Assembly: GCF_000422745.1 (NCBI RefSeq)
Contig: NZ_AUGQ01000002.1
Location: 62,001 to 126,000 of the forward strand
Direction of reading: 5' to 3'
DNA length: 64,000 bases
Source: Microbacterium gubbeenense DSM 15944
Lineage (GTDB): Bacteria > Actinomycetota > Actinomycetes > Actinomycetales > Microbacteriaceae
Below, piece by piece: positions 42,862 to 52,086 of this stretch (position 1 is the first letter of the stretch; each line of letters opens with the position of its first letter). The notes beneath the pieces are model-generated. The model ran no database searches and was not told the DNA's origin. It was given only the letters and a program-made list of their open reading frames with translations. A program made the translations under genes and the position numbers.

Positions 42862-44982
42862 ATGGTGACTGCACCGATTGCCCCGCGCGTTCCGACTGTA
42901 CGAATCCACCACGGTCGAGAGTTCTCGGATCCGTACGAGTGGCTGCGCGACAAGGACTCGCCCCAAGTCATCGAGCACCTCGAGGCCGAGAACGCACACA
43001 CCGACGAGCAGCTCGCTCACCTCGAACCGCTTCGCGACCGGATCTTCAACGAGATCAAGGGCCGAGTGCGCGAGACCGACCTCTCCGTGCCGCTGCGGCG
43101 CGGTGACTGGTGGTACTACGGCCGCTCCATCGCGGGCAAGGAGTACGGCGTGCAGTGCCGGGCGCCGATCACGGATCCGGACGACTGGACGCCGCCGACG
43201 CTGAGCACGGACGACGACGTGCCGGGCGAGGAGATCCTGCTCGACGCGAACATCGAGGCGGGCGGCAACGAGTTCTTCTCGCTCGGCGCGTTCGGCGTGA
43301 CGCTCGACGGATCCCGCATGCTGTGGGGCGTCGATCTCGCGGGCGACGAGCGCTACTCGGTGCGGGTGCGCGACATCGCCACGGGCGAGGTGCTGCCCGA
43401 TCTGCTCGAGGACATCTCCTCCGGCGCATCGTTCACGCCCGACGGGCAGTTCATCCTGTACTCGACCGTCGACGAGGCGTGGCGTCCGGATCAGGTGTGG
43501 CTGCACCGCGTCGGCGAGCCCGGCCGCGAGAACGACGTCATGCTGTTCCACGAGACGGACGAGGCGTTCTGGGTCGGCGCGGGCTTCACCCGCAGCCACG
43601 AGTTCTTCATGATCGTCTCCGGATCCAACACCACGAGCGACGTCTCGCTCTTCCGCGCCGCCGATGTCGAGCGGCTCTACGCCGGCGAGGAGGTCGAGTC
43701 GTACTCGGTGTTCGCGCGCGAGGACGGCGTGGAGTACTCGGTCGATCACGCCGTCGTCGACGGCCGCGACTGGTTCTACGTGCTGCACAACCAGGACGCC
43801 GAGGACTTCGCCCTCGTGCGCCTGCCCGTCGATGACCCAGCCGCAGCGCCCGAGACGGTGATCCCGCACCGCCCCGGCGTGCGCCTCGAAGACGCCGACT
43901 GCCTGCGCGACTTCGCGATCGTCGAATACCGCTCCGGCGGAATCGCGCGCATCGCGATCCTTCACTACCCGGGTCACGACGTGCGCGAGATCTCGTTCGA
44001 CGAGCCGCTGTTCACGGCGGGAGCGTCGGGCAATCCCGAATGGGCGCAGCCCGTCGTGCGGCTGAACTACGACTCGTTCACCTCGCCCAGCACGGTGTTC
44101 AATTATCACGTCGCGACGGGCGAGCTGACGGCGCTGAAGCGCGCGGAGATCCTCGGCGGGTACGACCGCGACGAGTACGGCCAGGAGCGCGTGTGGGCGC
44201 CCGCCGCCGACGGCACGCAGATCCCGGTCTCGCTCGTATGGAAGCGCTCGTTCGGGGCGCCGGGCGAATCCGTGCGGCCCGTGCACCTGTACGGCTACGG
44301 GGCGTACGAGCACTCGATCGACGCCCACTTCTCGATCGCGCGGCTGTCGATGCTCGACCGCGGCGTCGTCTACGCGATCGCTCACGTGCGCGGCGGCGGC
44401 GAGATGGGCCGCGCCTGGTACGAGAACGGCAAGCTCGAGCACAAGCGCAACAGCTTCACCGACTTCGTCGACGTCGCGCGCCACTTGGTCTCGGACGGCA
44501 TCACGACGGCCGACAAGATCGTCGCGGAAGGCGGATCCGCGGGCGGCCTCCTGATGGGCGCGGTCGCGAACATCGCCCCGGACGCGTTCGGCGGCATCCT
44601 CGCGGACGTGCCGTTCGTCGACGCTCTCACGACGATCCTCGATCCGTCGTTGCCCCTCACCGTGATCGAGTGGGAGGAGTGGGGCGACCCGCTGCACGAC
44701 GAGGCGTTCTACGACCTGATGGCGTCGTACTCGCCGTACGAGAACGTGCGCGAGAACGCGACGTACCCGCGGATCCTCGCGATGACGTCGCTCAACGACA
44801 CTCGTGTGTTCTACGTCGAGCCCGCGAAGTGGGTGGCGCGCCTGCGCGAGGTCGGCACCGACGTGCTGTTCAAGTGCGAGATGGTGGCCGGCCACGGCGG
44901 CGTCTCGGGCCGCTACAACTCCTGGCACGAACGCGCCTACCAGCTCGCCTGGATCCTCGACGTGATGGGGATCTCAGAGTAG
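42862..44982 (+). CDS. ptrB: Oligopeptidase B-like prolyl oligopeptidase (S9A)
   Basis: 706 residues, normal length. N-terminal beta-propeller (about 70-420) and C-terminal alpha/beta hydrolase. Catalytic Ser in GGSAGGLLMGAV, Asp in LNDTRVFYVEP, His in AGHGGVSGRY; also YGYGAYEHSIDAHFS and HVRGGGEMGRAWYENGK, distinctive of oligopeptidase B, which cuts small peptides after Arg/Lys. The first codon is ATG 42862, but GTG 42865 fits the leaderless promoter better; the difference is one residue. Confidence 0.93.
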   Translation: MVTAPIAPRVPTVRIHHGREFSDPYEWLRDKDSPQVIEHLEAENAHTDEQLAHLEPLRDRIFNEIKGRVRETDLSVPLRRGDWWYYGRSIAGKEYGVQCRAPITDPDDWTPPTLSTDDDVPGEEILLDANIEAGGNEFFSLGAFGVTLDGSRMLWGVDLAGDERYSVRVRDIATGEVLPDLLEDISSGASFTPDGQFILYSTVDEAWRPDQVWLHRVGEPGRENDVMLFHETDEAFWVGAGFTRSHEFFMIVSGSNTTSDVSLFRAADVERLYAGEEVESYSVFAREDGVEYSVDHAVVDGRDWFYVLHNQDAEDFALVRLPVDDPAAAPETVIPHRPGVRLEDADCLRDFAIVEYRSGGIARIAILHYPGHDVREISFDEPLFTAGASGNPEWAQPVVRLNYDSFTSPSTVFNYHVATGELTALKRAEILGGYDRDEYGQERVWAPAADGTQIPVSLVWKRSFGAPGESVRPVHLYGYGAYEHSIDAHFSIARLSMLDRGVVYAIAHVRGGGEMGRAWYENGKLEHKRNSFTDFVDVARHLVSDGITTADKIVAEGGSAGGLLMGAVANIAPDAFGGILADVPFVDALTTILDPSLPLTVIEWEEWGDPLHDEAFYDLMASYSPYENVRENATYPRILAMTSLNDTRVFYVEPAKWVARLREVGTDVLFKCEMVAGHGGVSGRYNSWHERAYQLAWILDVMGISE

Positions 44983-45025
44983 AAGGTGCGGGCCTCGCCT
45001 TTCAGCTCCCTGCCGCGTCCCAGGG

Positions 45026-46054
45026 TCAGCCGAAGAGGGCGGAGGCCTCTTCGTAGCGGGCGTAGGGGACCTCGTTGAGCTCGCCCAGCGCGTCCTCGAA
45101 CGTTACGCGCTCGATGTCCGTGCCCTTCATGGCGACCATCTCGCCCCAGGCTCCGTCGACGACCCCGTCAGCGGCGTGCAGGCCGAGACGGGTGGCGAGG
45201 ACGCGGTCGAACGCGGACGGGGATCCGCCGCGCTGAATGTGGCCGAGCACCGTCGAGCGCGTCTCGATGCCGGTCGCCTTCTCGATCAGCGGAGCAAGGA
45301 CCTCGCTGATGCCGCCGAGGCGCGGGCGGTTGAAGGCATCGAGCCCCTTGTCGGAGTATGCCTCTTCCTGGCCCTTGATCTTGAAGCCCTCGGCGACGAC
45401 GACGAGCGGCGCGCGCCCGCGCTCGGAGGCCGAGGCGACCTGCTCGCAGATGTCGTCGAGCGTCAGCGGCACCTCGGGGATGCAGATGATGTGCGCACCC
45501 GCGGCCATGCCCGAATGCAGCGCGATCCAACCGACGTGACGACCCATGACCTCCGCGACCATGCACCGCTGGTGCGAATCGCCCGTCGTGCGCAGGCGGT
45601 CCATCGCCTCGGTGGCGATGTTGACGGCGGTGTCGAAGCCGAACGAGTAGTCGGTGGCCCGAAGGTCGTTGTCGATCGTCTTCGGCACGCCGAGCACCGG
45701 AACGCCGTCGTTCCAGAGACGGTTGGCCGCCGCCAGTGTGCCCTCGCCGCCGATCGCGATGATGCCGTCGATCTTGTGCCCGTACATCGTCTTCTTGATG
45801 TTCTCGGCGCCCCCGCGATCACCCTCGTACGGGTTCGTGCGGCTGGTGCCGAGGATCGTGCCGCCGACCTTCGACAGGCCCTTCACCTCGGTGCGCTGCA
45901 GCGGGAAGAAGTCGGCGTCGACGAGACCGCGCCACCCATCGCGAATGCCGACGAATTCGATGCCGTACTTCCGCGAGCCCTTCAGCACGGCTCCGCGAAT
46001 GACAGCGTTCAGTCCAGGGCAGTCTCCGCCCGACGTGAGGATCCCGATCTTCAT
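45026..46054 (-). CDS. pfkA: ATP-dependent 6-phosphofructokinase
   Basis: 342 residues, actinobacterial group III PFK. GILTSGGDCPGLN at the N-terminus, GGEGTLAA, PKTIDNDL, and MGRHVGWIALHSG. The Gly in GGEGT at the phosphoryl-donor position points to ATP; PPi-dependent relatives have Asp there. The Lys in PKTIDND is the group III feature. ATG 46054 is six bases after TAGTCT; GGAG is too close to serve as a normal ribosome site, so it is probably leaderless. Convergent with oligopeptidase B. Confidence 0.95.
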   Translation of the reverse strand: MKIGILTSGGDCPGLNAVIRGAVLKGSRKYGIEFVGIRDGWRGLVDADFFPLQRTEVKGLSKVGGTILGTSRTNPYEGDRGGAENIKKTMYGHKIDGIIAIGGEGTLAAANRLWNDGVPVLGVPKTIDNDLRATDYSFGFDTAVNIATEAMDRLRTTGDSHQRCMVAEVMGRHVGWIALHSGMAAGAHIICIPEVPLTLDDICEQVASASERGRAPLVVVAEGFKIKGQEEAYSDKGLDAFNRPRLGGISEVLAPLIEKATGIETRSTVLGHIQRGGSPSAFDRVLATRLGLHAADGVVDGAWGEMVAMKGTDIERVTFEDALGELNEVPYARYEEASALFG

Positions 46055-46060
46055 ACTCCG

Positions 46061-46066
46061 AGACTA
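46061..46066 (-). promoter_or_regulatory. -10 element of pfkA (TAGTCT), leaderless start
   Basis: TAGTCT on the minus strand, six bases before ATG 46054. Confidence 0.5.
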
Positions 46067-46122
46067 TTGCCTGACGCCGACATCCGCATCGCGATCGCCC
46101 CGCGCGCGTCGCCGATTCGGGT

Positions 46123-46128
46123 TAGATT
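46123..46128 (+). promoter_or_regulatory. -10 candidate of the PfkB-family gene (TAGATT)
   Basis: TAGATT about 37 bases before ATG 46166; divergent from the pfkA promoter. Confidence 0.4.
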
Positions 46129-46165
46129 GACGGATCCCCTCGCTTTCGACGAACGGATCACCGCC

Positions 46166-47053
46166 ATGACCGACACCGCCCACGCCTCCCTCGTCATCGG
46201 CGAGGCCCTGATCGACGAGGTGGCGCTGCCGGACGGATCCGTCTCGCGCACGCCCGGCGGCAGTCCCTTCAACGTCGCGATCGGGCTGTCGAGACTCGGG
46301 GTGAACACCGGTTTACTCGCGCACATGGGCGACGACGACGACGGATCCGTACTCGCCGCCCGCCTCGCGTCTGACGACGTGACTGAGATCGGGGCTCGGC
46401 ACGGATCCACCTCCGTCGCGCACGCGACGATCGCAGACGACGGCTCTGCGGCGTACGACTTCCGCGTCGCGTGGGATCCGCGCCCGACGTCGGACTGGCT
46501 CGAGCGCCAGTGGACACACGTTCACGTCGGATCGTTCTCCGCCTACCGCGATGGAACGAGGCGGCTGCTCGAGCGCGCGCTCGACCGACCCGAGGCGCCG
46601 CTCGTCACGTTCGATCCGAACATCCGAGCCTCGCTGATCGGCTCGCGCGACGAGGTGCGGGCGCGCGCTCAGGAGCTCGCACGCCGGTCGCAGGTCGTGA
46701 AGCTGAGCGACGAGGATGCCGACTGGCTCTCCCCCGGTGTCGCGCTCGACGACGCCGCCGACCGCCTGCTCGCGATGGGACCCCGTGTGGTCGCCATCAC
46801 CCGGGGCGGCGACGGATCCGTGCTGGCGACGCCCGATGCTCGGGTCTCGCTCGGCGCGCCGCGCACCGAGGTCACCGACACGATCGGCGCCGGAGACAGC
46901 TACATGGCCGCGCTGATCGCGCACCTGCTCGCCCACGGCCTGCCGGTGACCGCCGCCGAGCTCGAAGCCGCGGGATCCTACGCGCAGCGCGCGGCGGCGA
47001 TCACCGTCTCGCGACGGGGCGCGAATCCGCCCACCGCGGCCGAGATCGCCTGA
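46166..47053 (+). CDS. PfkB-family carbohydrate kinase (fructokinase-like)
   Basis: 295 residues, ribokinase fold. Sugar-binding RTPGGSPFNVAIGLSRLG near residue 35, FDPNIRASLI, VVAITRGGDGSV, and the C-terminal signature DTIGAGDSYMAAL with catalytic Asp and anion hole. Closest by eye to fructokinases; a role beside pfkA in fructose use is an inference. ATG 46166 has only a weak ribosome site (ACGGATC). No transporter or regulator gene accompanies it. Confidence 0.88.
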   Translation: MTDTAHASLVIGEALIDEVALPDGSVSRTPGGSPFNVAIGLSRLGVNTGLLAHMGDDDDGSVLAARLASDDVTEIGARHGSTSVAHATIADDGSAAYDFRVAWDPRPTSDWLERQWTHVHVGSFSAYRDGTRRLLERALDRPEAPLVTFDPNIRASLIGSRDEVRARAQELARRSQVVKLSDEDADWLSPGVALDDAADRLLAMGPRVVAITRGGDGSVLATPDARVSLGAPRTEVTDTIGAGDSYMAALIAHLLAHGLPVTAAELEAAGSYAQRAAAITVSRRGANPPTAAEIA

Positions 47054-47059
47054 AACGAC

Positions 47060-47096
47060 GCTGCGGGGCCCGCCTCACAAGAGCGAGCCCCGCAGC
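47060..47096. terminator. Hairpin between convergent kinase and helicase genes
   Basis: GCTGCGGGGC and GCCCCGCAGC form a 10-bp stem with a 17-base loop, six bases after the kinase stop and nine before the helicase stop. No T-run. Confidence 0.7.
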
Positions 47097-47105
47097 ATGA
47101 TCCGT

Positions 47106-49256
47106 CTACCCGCCGAGCGCGTCCCGCAGAATCGACTTGAGCGCCGACAGCTGCACCGACTCGACATCGCCATCCGGCACCTGAGCGCCGTCGAGGGCCC
47201 GCGCCGCGAGACCCTCCTTGCTGTCGATCAGCTCGGCGATCTTCTGGTCGATCGTGTGCGCGGCGATGATGCGCCACGCCGTGACCGGCTCGTCCTGCCC
47301 GATGCGGTGCACGCGGTCGATCGCCTGCGTCTGCTCGGCAGCGGTCCAGCTGAGCTCTGCGAGCACGACGTTCGACGCCGCCTGCAGGTTCACACCGACG
47401 CCGGCCGCCGTGAGCGAACACACGGCGACGCCGACCTCGGGATCGTCGTTGAACGCGTCGATCGCCTGCTGGCGCGCCGTCGCCGACTGCTCGCCGCGGA
47501 TCGAGACCGACTTGATCCCGTCCTCCTTGAACTGGCGCTCGGCCTGATCCATGACGTCGACGTGCTTCGCGAAGAACACGACCTTGCCGACGGAGCGCTG
47601 CAGCTGAGCCGCATACTCCGCAGCGAGCGGGGCCTTGCCCTGACCGATGCGGCGGACCATCGAGAACACATTCGTGCCGTCGGTCCCGGCGGCGCGCGAC
47701 TCTTCCAGCTCACCGTTCGCCACGAGGTTCACGATGTCTTCATCGATCTCGCCTTCGGCGAGGCCGCGGTCGCCGCGCGCCTCGATGATGCGGCGGTACC
47801 GGTCGGCCAGGCGGCGCGCGAGCTCGCGCTCGGCCTGCGCGATCGAACGGCCGAACTCGTCGTCGAGCTGCACCGGCATGTCGGCGATGAGCTTGTCCGG
47901 CAGATCCTTCGCAACGTCCTTCTTGCGACGGCGAACGATTCCCAGATCGATCACTGCCTGGCGCGCGGCCGGGTAGAAGCCCTTATCGGCCGGCGTGAAA
48001 CCGGCCTCATCGAGGCGCTCCATCAGCTCGGGGCCGGGCTTGGTGCCGTCCGTCCACCCGAGGAAGCGCCAGATCGCGTCGAAGTCTTCGACGTCGTTGA
48101 TGAGCGGCGTTCCCGTCAGCGCCATGAGCAGGGGGTCCCCGCCCGGCGCCGTCTCGATCACGCGCTGCGCGAGCGCCAGCACGTTCTGCGAGCGCTGCGA
48201 CGACAGGTTCTTGATGAAGTGCGCCTCGTCGACGACCATGCCCCTGAGGCCGACCTCGCTCAGCCAACCGAGGTGGCGATCGAGGATCTCGTAGTTGACG
48301 ATGAACACGTCGGCGAAGGCATCGACGTCCTTACCGTCGCCCATGATCACGCTCGCGCGGCGCTGCGGCGTCCACCGCTCGACCTCGCGCGCCCAGTTCA
48401 TCTTCACGACGTTCGGGACGACGACGAGCAGCGGGTACGCACCGGCGACCGAGGCCGCCAGCACCGACTGCGCCGTCTTGCCGAGGCCCGGCTCATCGGC
48501 GAGGAGGAACCGGCGATGGCCCTCGCGGACCGACTCGAGGAAGCGCGACTGGTGCTTCATGACCTCGAGGCCCTTGGGCGAGAGGCGATCGAACTCAGGA
48601 AGCTCGGGAAGCGGCATCGTCGCGGATCCGCCGCCCGCGCCCTGCGCGAACGCCTTGTACAGCGGCCCCATCAGCTCCCAGCTGTCGAGCTGACGACGGG
48701 GCTGATCGGCGTCGTGGATGCGCGTGGCATCGGGCGCGAGGAATGGGTTCGACTCGATCCGTGCGTCGACCTGCACGGGACGCACGGCGCGCTCCGTCGC
48801 AACGGCCGGCACGATCGGCGCGCTCGCGACCTGAGGGGCGTCGTCGATCACGAGCTCCTCGGGCGGCAGATCCACCCCCGCGTCGAGCAGCCAATCACGA
48901 CGCATGCGCCGCGCCACCGGGCTCGTCGCCTGGTCGGCCTCGAGCAGCTGGATCAGCGACGTGTCGCGGGCAGCGGTCTTCGCGAGGATCGTGGCCACGC
49001 CGTCGAGCCGCTTCAGCAGCTCGGCGCGCGAGCTGTCGCTGAGCGCCGTATCGGCCTTCACGCGCGCGCGCTCTTCGCGCACGAGGAAGGCGATGACCTG
49101 GAACTTCACCCGGTTCGTCGGTCCGAGCTTGTTCTTCTGGGCCTTCGCCTCGATCTCACGCACTTTGCGCGCAAGGATCGGAATGATCGGCGCCCCATCA
49201 TCGCGTCGAGCGGACGAGGTCTTCTTGCGCTGTCGCGCGGGTGCCGTAGTCGGCAT
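47106..49256 (-). CDS. SNF2-family DEAD/DEAH-box helicase
   Basis: 716 residues. N-terminal 240 residues are charged and unrecognised. Helicase motifs then follow: I DEPGLGKTAQS, Ia VVVPNVVKMNWAREVERW, II VVDEAHFIKN (DEAH), III ALTGTPLIND, and in the second lobe SLTAAGVGVNL and QAIDRVHRIGQDEPV (VI). This is the SWI2/SNF2 set, nearest the SMARCAL1/HepA side; such proteins move DNA or displace proteins rather than unwind. ATG 49256 is chosen for its AGGAGG site. The role is unknown, and it is not within a defence cluster. Confidence 0.9.
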   Translation of the reverse strand: MPTTAPARQRKKTSSARRDDGAPIIPILARKVREIEAKAQKNKLGPTNRVKFQVIAFLVREERARVKADTALSDSSRAELLKRLDGVATILAKTAARDTSLIQLLEADQATSPVARRMRRDWLLDAGVDLPPEELVIDDAPQVASAPIVPAVATERAVRPVQVDARIESNPFLAPDATRIHDADQPRRQLDSWELMGPLYKAFAQGAGGGSATMPLPELPEFDRLSPKGLEVMKHQSRFLESVREGHRRFLLADEPGLGKTAQSVLAASVAGAYPLLVVVPNVVKMNWAREVERWTPQRRASVIMGDGKDVDAFADVFIVNYEILDRHLGWLSEVGLRGMVVDEAHFIKNLSSQRSQNVLALAQRVIETAPGGDPLLMALTGTPLINDVEDFDAIWRFLGWTDGTKPGPELMERLDEAGFTPADKGFYPAARQAVIDLGIVRRRKKDVAKDLPDKLIADMPVQLDDEFGRSIAQAERELARRLADRYRRIIEARGDRGLAEGEIDEDIVNLVANGELEESRAAGTDGTNVFSMVRRIGQGKAPLAAEYAAQLQRSVGKVVFFAKHVDVMDQAERQFKEDGIKSVSIRGEQSATARQQAIDAFNDDPEVGVAVCSLTAAGVGVNLQAASNVVLAELSWTAAEQTQAIDRVHRIGQDEPVTAWRIIAAHTIDQKIAELIDSKEGLAARALDGAQVPDGDVESVQLSALKSILRDALGG

Positions 49257-49339
49257 GCTCCTCCTGAGCCAAATCACCGCTGACGAGAGGCCAACGGCCG
49301 TGAGATCGTGCGTCGCGGGTCGTGGTGGCGAACCGAACC

Positions 49340-49365
49340 GGTGCGGGCGAATCGCCCTGCGCACC
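49340..49365 (-). terminator. Hairpin after ribF
   Basis: GGTGC-GGGCG and CGCCC-GCACC pair around AAT with a small internal bulge, in the 135-base gap between ribF and the helicase gene. No T-run; weak candidate. Confidence 0.4.
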
Positions 49366-49391
49366 CGCCCCCGCGGATAACGAGCACTATT

Positions 49392-50390
49392 CTACGGCAT
49401 CAACCCGCGAATCGCGCGTGGACGTGATCTGAGAAGCGACCACGCGGTCTCGACATCGTTCTGCATCTGCGCCTTGAGCGGCTCCATGCCGTCGAACGCG
49501 ACCATTCCGCGGATCCGATACGAGAAGCTCACGTCGACCGTGCGATCGTAGAGATCGAGGTCATAGCGCCCGAGAACGTGAGCCTCGACGACCCGCTCCG
49601 GCACATCGTCGAACGTCGGATTCGTTCCCACGGAGATCGCCGCGGGGAACTGCGCCCCGATCGCGAGGTCGCCATCGGGCGGCATGACGGCCACCCACCC
49701 CGCATATACGCCGTCGGCCGGGACGAAGCCCGTGAGGTCGGGCGCGAGGTTCACGGTCGGAAAGCCCAGTTCGCGCCCGCGCTGCAACCCGCGCACGACG
49801 CGCCCGCGGACCGCGTGGGCATGGCCGAGGATCTTCGCCGCGCGCTCGACGTCGCCCTCGGCAAGAAGCTCGCGGATCCACGTGGACGACACGCGCCGCC
49901 CCGTCGCCTGGTCGCCGCTCGCGACGTCGGCGATGACCGCGACCGTGAACCCGTGCTCCTTGCCCATCTCGGCGAGCATGTCGGGGTTGCCCTTGCCGCC
50001 CTGCCCGAACCGGAAGTCTTCCCCCACGAGCACGCGCGTCGCACGCAGCCCGTCGACGAGGTAGCGCCGCACGAACTCCTCCGCGGGAACGGCCGCGAGG
50101 CGCTGATCGAACTCGAGCACGAGCGTCGCATCGAGCCCCGTCGCCGCGAGCAGGTCGATCTTCTGGCCGACGCCGACGACGGGCTCGGGGCAGTGCTCGG
50201 GGGCGATCGTCGCGAGCGGGTTGCGGTCGAAGGTCACGGCCACGGTGCGCGCGTCGCACGAGGCGGCATCGATCAGCAGGTGGTCGATGATCGTGCGGTG
50301 CCCCGCGTGCACGCCGTCGAACTTGCCGATGGCCACGACAGTGTCGCCGAAGTCGCTCGGCAGCTCTGATGGGTCGCCGACGACGATCAT
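49392..50390 (-). CDS. ribF: Bifunctional riboflavin kinase / FAD synthetase
   Basis: 332 residues. The N-terminal adenylyltransferase domain has AIGKFDGVHAGHR and VGEDFRFGQGGKGN, with SSTWIRELLAEGD; the C-terminal kinase domain has GRELGFPTVNLAPDLTGFVPADGVYAGWV and ISVGTNPTF. Makes FMN then FAD from riboflavin, relevant to the several flavoenzymes in this window. ATG 50390 overlaps the stop of the upstream membrane-protein gene (ATGA). truB lies further upstream on the same strand. Confidence 0.95.
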   Translation of the reverse strand: MIVVGDPSELPSDFGDTVVAIGKFDGVHAGHRTIIDHLLIDAASCDARTVAVTFDRNPLATIAPEHCPEPVVGVGQKIDLLAATGLDATLVLEFDQRLAAVPAEEFVRRYLVDGLRATRVLVGEDFRFGQGGKGNPDMLAEMGKEHGFTVAVIADVASGDQATGRRVSSTWIRELLAEGDVERAAKILGHAHAVRGRVVRGLQRGRELGFPTVNLAPDLTGFVPADGVYAGWVAVMPPDGDLAIGAQFPAAISVGTNPTFDDVPERVVEAHVLGRYDLDLYDRTVDVSFSYRIRGMVAFDGMEPLKAQMQNDVETAWSLLRSRPRAIRGLMP

Positions 50391-50806
50391 CGCATCTCCT
50401 TCTTCCGCTGTGAAGCCAGGTACCAGATGCCGAACAGCGGCAGTACGAGCGGGATCCACACGTAGCCGCTGCCATAGTTCGACCAGACAGTCGCGTCGGC
50501 GTGGAACACGTCGGGCAGCACGATGCTCAGCGTTCCCACGATGACGACGCCGGCGAGTTCGAACAGCACCGCGAACCACGCCGTGCGGTACCAGCCGCGG
50601 CTGCGCGAGAGCAGCAGGGCGATCGTCGCGAGGATGTAGACCACCGCAGCGGCGGCGCTCAGCAGGTACGGCACCGGCGCCTGCTCGAAGCGGCCGGCGA
50701 TCTGCACGAACGAACGACCGGTCGCGGCAAGCGCCATCACGGCGTAGACGAATGTCAGGACCGTGCCGATCCCGGTGATGCGGCGCGACGAGCGGGTGTC
50801 AGTCAT
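50387..50806 (-). CDS. Small four-helix membrane protein
   Basis: 139 residues, function unknown. Four hydrophobic segments of about 20 residues each, short basic N- and C-termini (ending SQRKKEMR). The final ATGA overlap couples it to ribF. ATG 50806 is preferred, being nine bases from TAAACT; a GTG three codons upstream is the alternative. Confidence 0.78.
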   Translation of the reverse strand: MTDTRSSRRITGIGTVLTFVYAVMALAATGRSFVQIAGRFEQAPVPYLLSAAAAVVYILATIALLLSRSRGWYRTAWFAVLFELAGVVIVGTLSIVLPDVFHADATVWSNYGSGYVWIPLVLPLFGIWYLASQRKKEMR

Positions 50807-50815
50807 ATCAGTCAC

Positions 50816-50821
50816 AGTTTA
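50816..50821 (-). promoter_or_regulatory. -10 candidate (TAAACT) before the membrane protein-ribF unit
   Basis: TAAACT on the minus strand, nine bases before ATG 50806, within the gap after the second membrane protein gene. Confidence 0.4.
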
Positions 50822-50826
50822 TGGCG

Positions 50827-51195
50827 TCACGCGAGCGGCATCGTCCAGATGACGTGCATGCGGTACGTCATCACGGCGACGGCGAGCGCGAGAACGCCCA
50901 TCACAACGACGCTCCACTTGCCGCGATCGACGAACGCCCAGATGATGCCGGCGATCGGCAGCACCGCGGCCGAGACGAGATAGGTCCAGAACTCGAGCAG
51001 GCTCCCGGTCGGCGCGTTGCCGACGAACGGCGCCACGATCGCCACCACGACCTGCGCGATCAGCAGCAGCTGGACGATGACCATCGATCCGATCGATACG
51101 TCGCCCGGGCGGCGTCCGGCGAGCCCGATCACGAGGCAGAGCGCGCCCGCGACCACCGCGACCGCGATCTGCGCGATCGTGAACCACAGGATCAT
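50827..51195 (-). CDS. Small four-helix membrane protein
   Basis: 122 residues, function unknown, four predicted membrane helices, few charged residues apart from RRPGD and DRGKW in loops. ATG 51195 overlaps the truB stop (ATGA). Similar in size and topology to the next gene but without clear sequence identity. Neither belongs to a family I recognise. Confidence 0.78.
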   Translation of the reverse strand: MILWFTIAQIAVAVVAGALCLVIGLAGRRPGDVSIGSMVIVQLLLIAQVVVAIVAPFVGNAPTGSLLEFWTYLVSAAVLPIAGIIWAFVDRGKWSVVVMGVLALAVAVMTYRMHVIWTMPLA

Positions 51196-52079
51196 CGTTC
51201 GACCTGCGGCATGTTCATGGTGCTCTTCATCGCGGATCCGCGTCGCTCGACGACGCCGACCAGCGCGCCCGACGGATCGATCGCCGCGCGCAGGCCATCG
51301 AAGCGCTCGGGCGCGTCGATGCGCTTCCCGTGCCGCAGGTCGCGCGCCTCGTCGGCGCTCACGTCGAGGGATCCGAGCACGCGCGACGCGACCTCGGCGG
51401 GCGCGACGAGCGACGCGTCCTCGAGATCCTCGACGGAGAACGCGCTGTCGACCGCGAACTCCCCGATGCGGGTGCGGCGCAGGCGTGTGAGGTGCCCGCC
51501 CGTGCCGAGCGCGGATCCGAGGTCGCGCGCGAGCGCGCGGATGTAGGTGCCCGACGTGCAGTCGACCTCGACGTCGACGTCGATGTGGTCCGCCTCCCGC
51601 GTGATCGAGACGATCTCGAACCGCGAGATGGTGACCTCGCGCGACTTCAGTTCGACGTCTTCCCCGGCGCGCACGAGGTCGTAGGCGCGGCGCCCGTCGA
51701 CCTTGATCGCAGAGACCGCGCTCGGCACCTGAGAGATCGTGCCGGTGAGCGCGGCGACGCCGTCGCGGATCCGTTCTTCCGTCGCCTCCGCGACGGATTC
51801 CGCGGACGCCCGCACGTCGATGTCGCCGTCCGCGTCGTCGGTCGTGGTCGTCTGACCGAGCCTGATGGTCGCGAGATACGTCTTGTCGAGGCCGACGATG
51901 AAGGTCAGCAGCCGGGTCGCGTGCTCGACGCCGACGACGAGCAGGCCGGTCGCCATGGGGTCGAGCGTGCCCGCGTGCCCGACTTTGCGCGTGCCGCGCG
52001 CGCGGCGCGTTCGGGCGACGACGTCATGACTGGTGATGCCCGACGGCTTGTCGACGAGCAGGATCCCGGGTTCCGCCAT
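51192..52079 (-). CDS. truB: tRNA pseudouridine(55) synthase TruB
   Basis: 295 residues. Makes pseudouridine 55 in the T loop of tRNAs. Seen: LLVDKPSGITSHDVV, RKVGHAGTLDPMATGLL with the catalytic Asp, GLDKTYLATIRLG, PSAVSAIKVDGRRAYDLVRAG, and CTSGTYIRALARDLG. ATG 52079 is seven bases after TAAGGT; a leaderless start fits, although AAGGTGG could pass as a weak ribosome site. Divergent from the ElaA-type acetyltransferase, 23 bases apart. Confidence 0.95.
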   Translation of the reverse strand: MAEPGILLVDKPSGITSHDVVARTRRARGTRKVGHAGTLDPMATGLLVVGVEHATRLLTFIVGLDKTYLATIRLGQTTTTDDADGDIDVRASAESVAEATEERIRDGVAALTGTISQVPSAVSAIKVDGRRAYDLVRAGEDVELKSREVTISRFEIVSITREADHIDVDVEVDCTSGTYIRALARDLGSALGTGGHLTRLRRTRIGEFAVDSAFSVEDLEDASLVAPAEVASRVLGSLDVSADEARDLRHGKRIDAPERFDGLRAAIDPSGALVGVVERRGSAMKSTMNMPQVER

Positions 52080-52086
52080 GTTCGCC

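Noticed and set aside
41950..44928. A 992-codon open frame on the minus strand
   Set aside because: Only codons from 42840 downwards make the phosphoesterase; the upstream part is antisense to oligopeptidase B.
47106..49256. SNF2 helicase as part of a phage-defence island
   Set aside because: Neighbours are pfkB-type kinase and ribF; no methylase, nuclease or other defence gene adjoins it.
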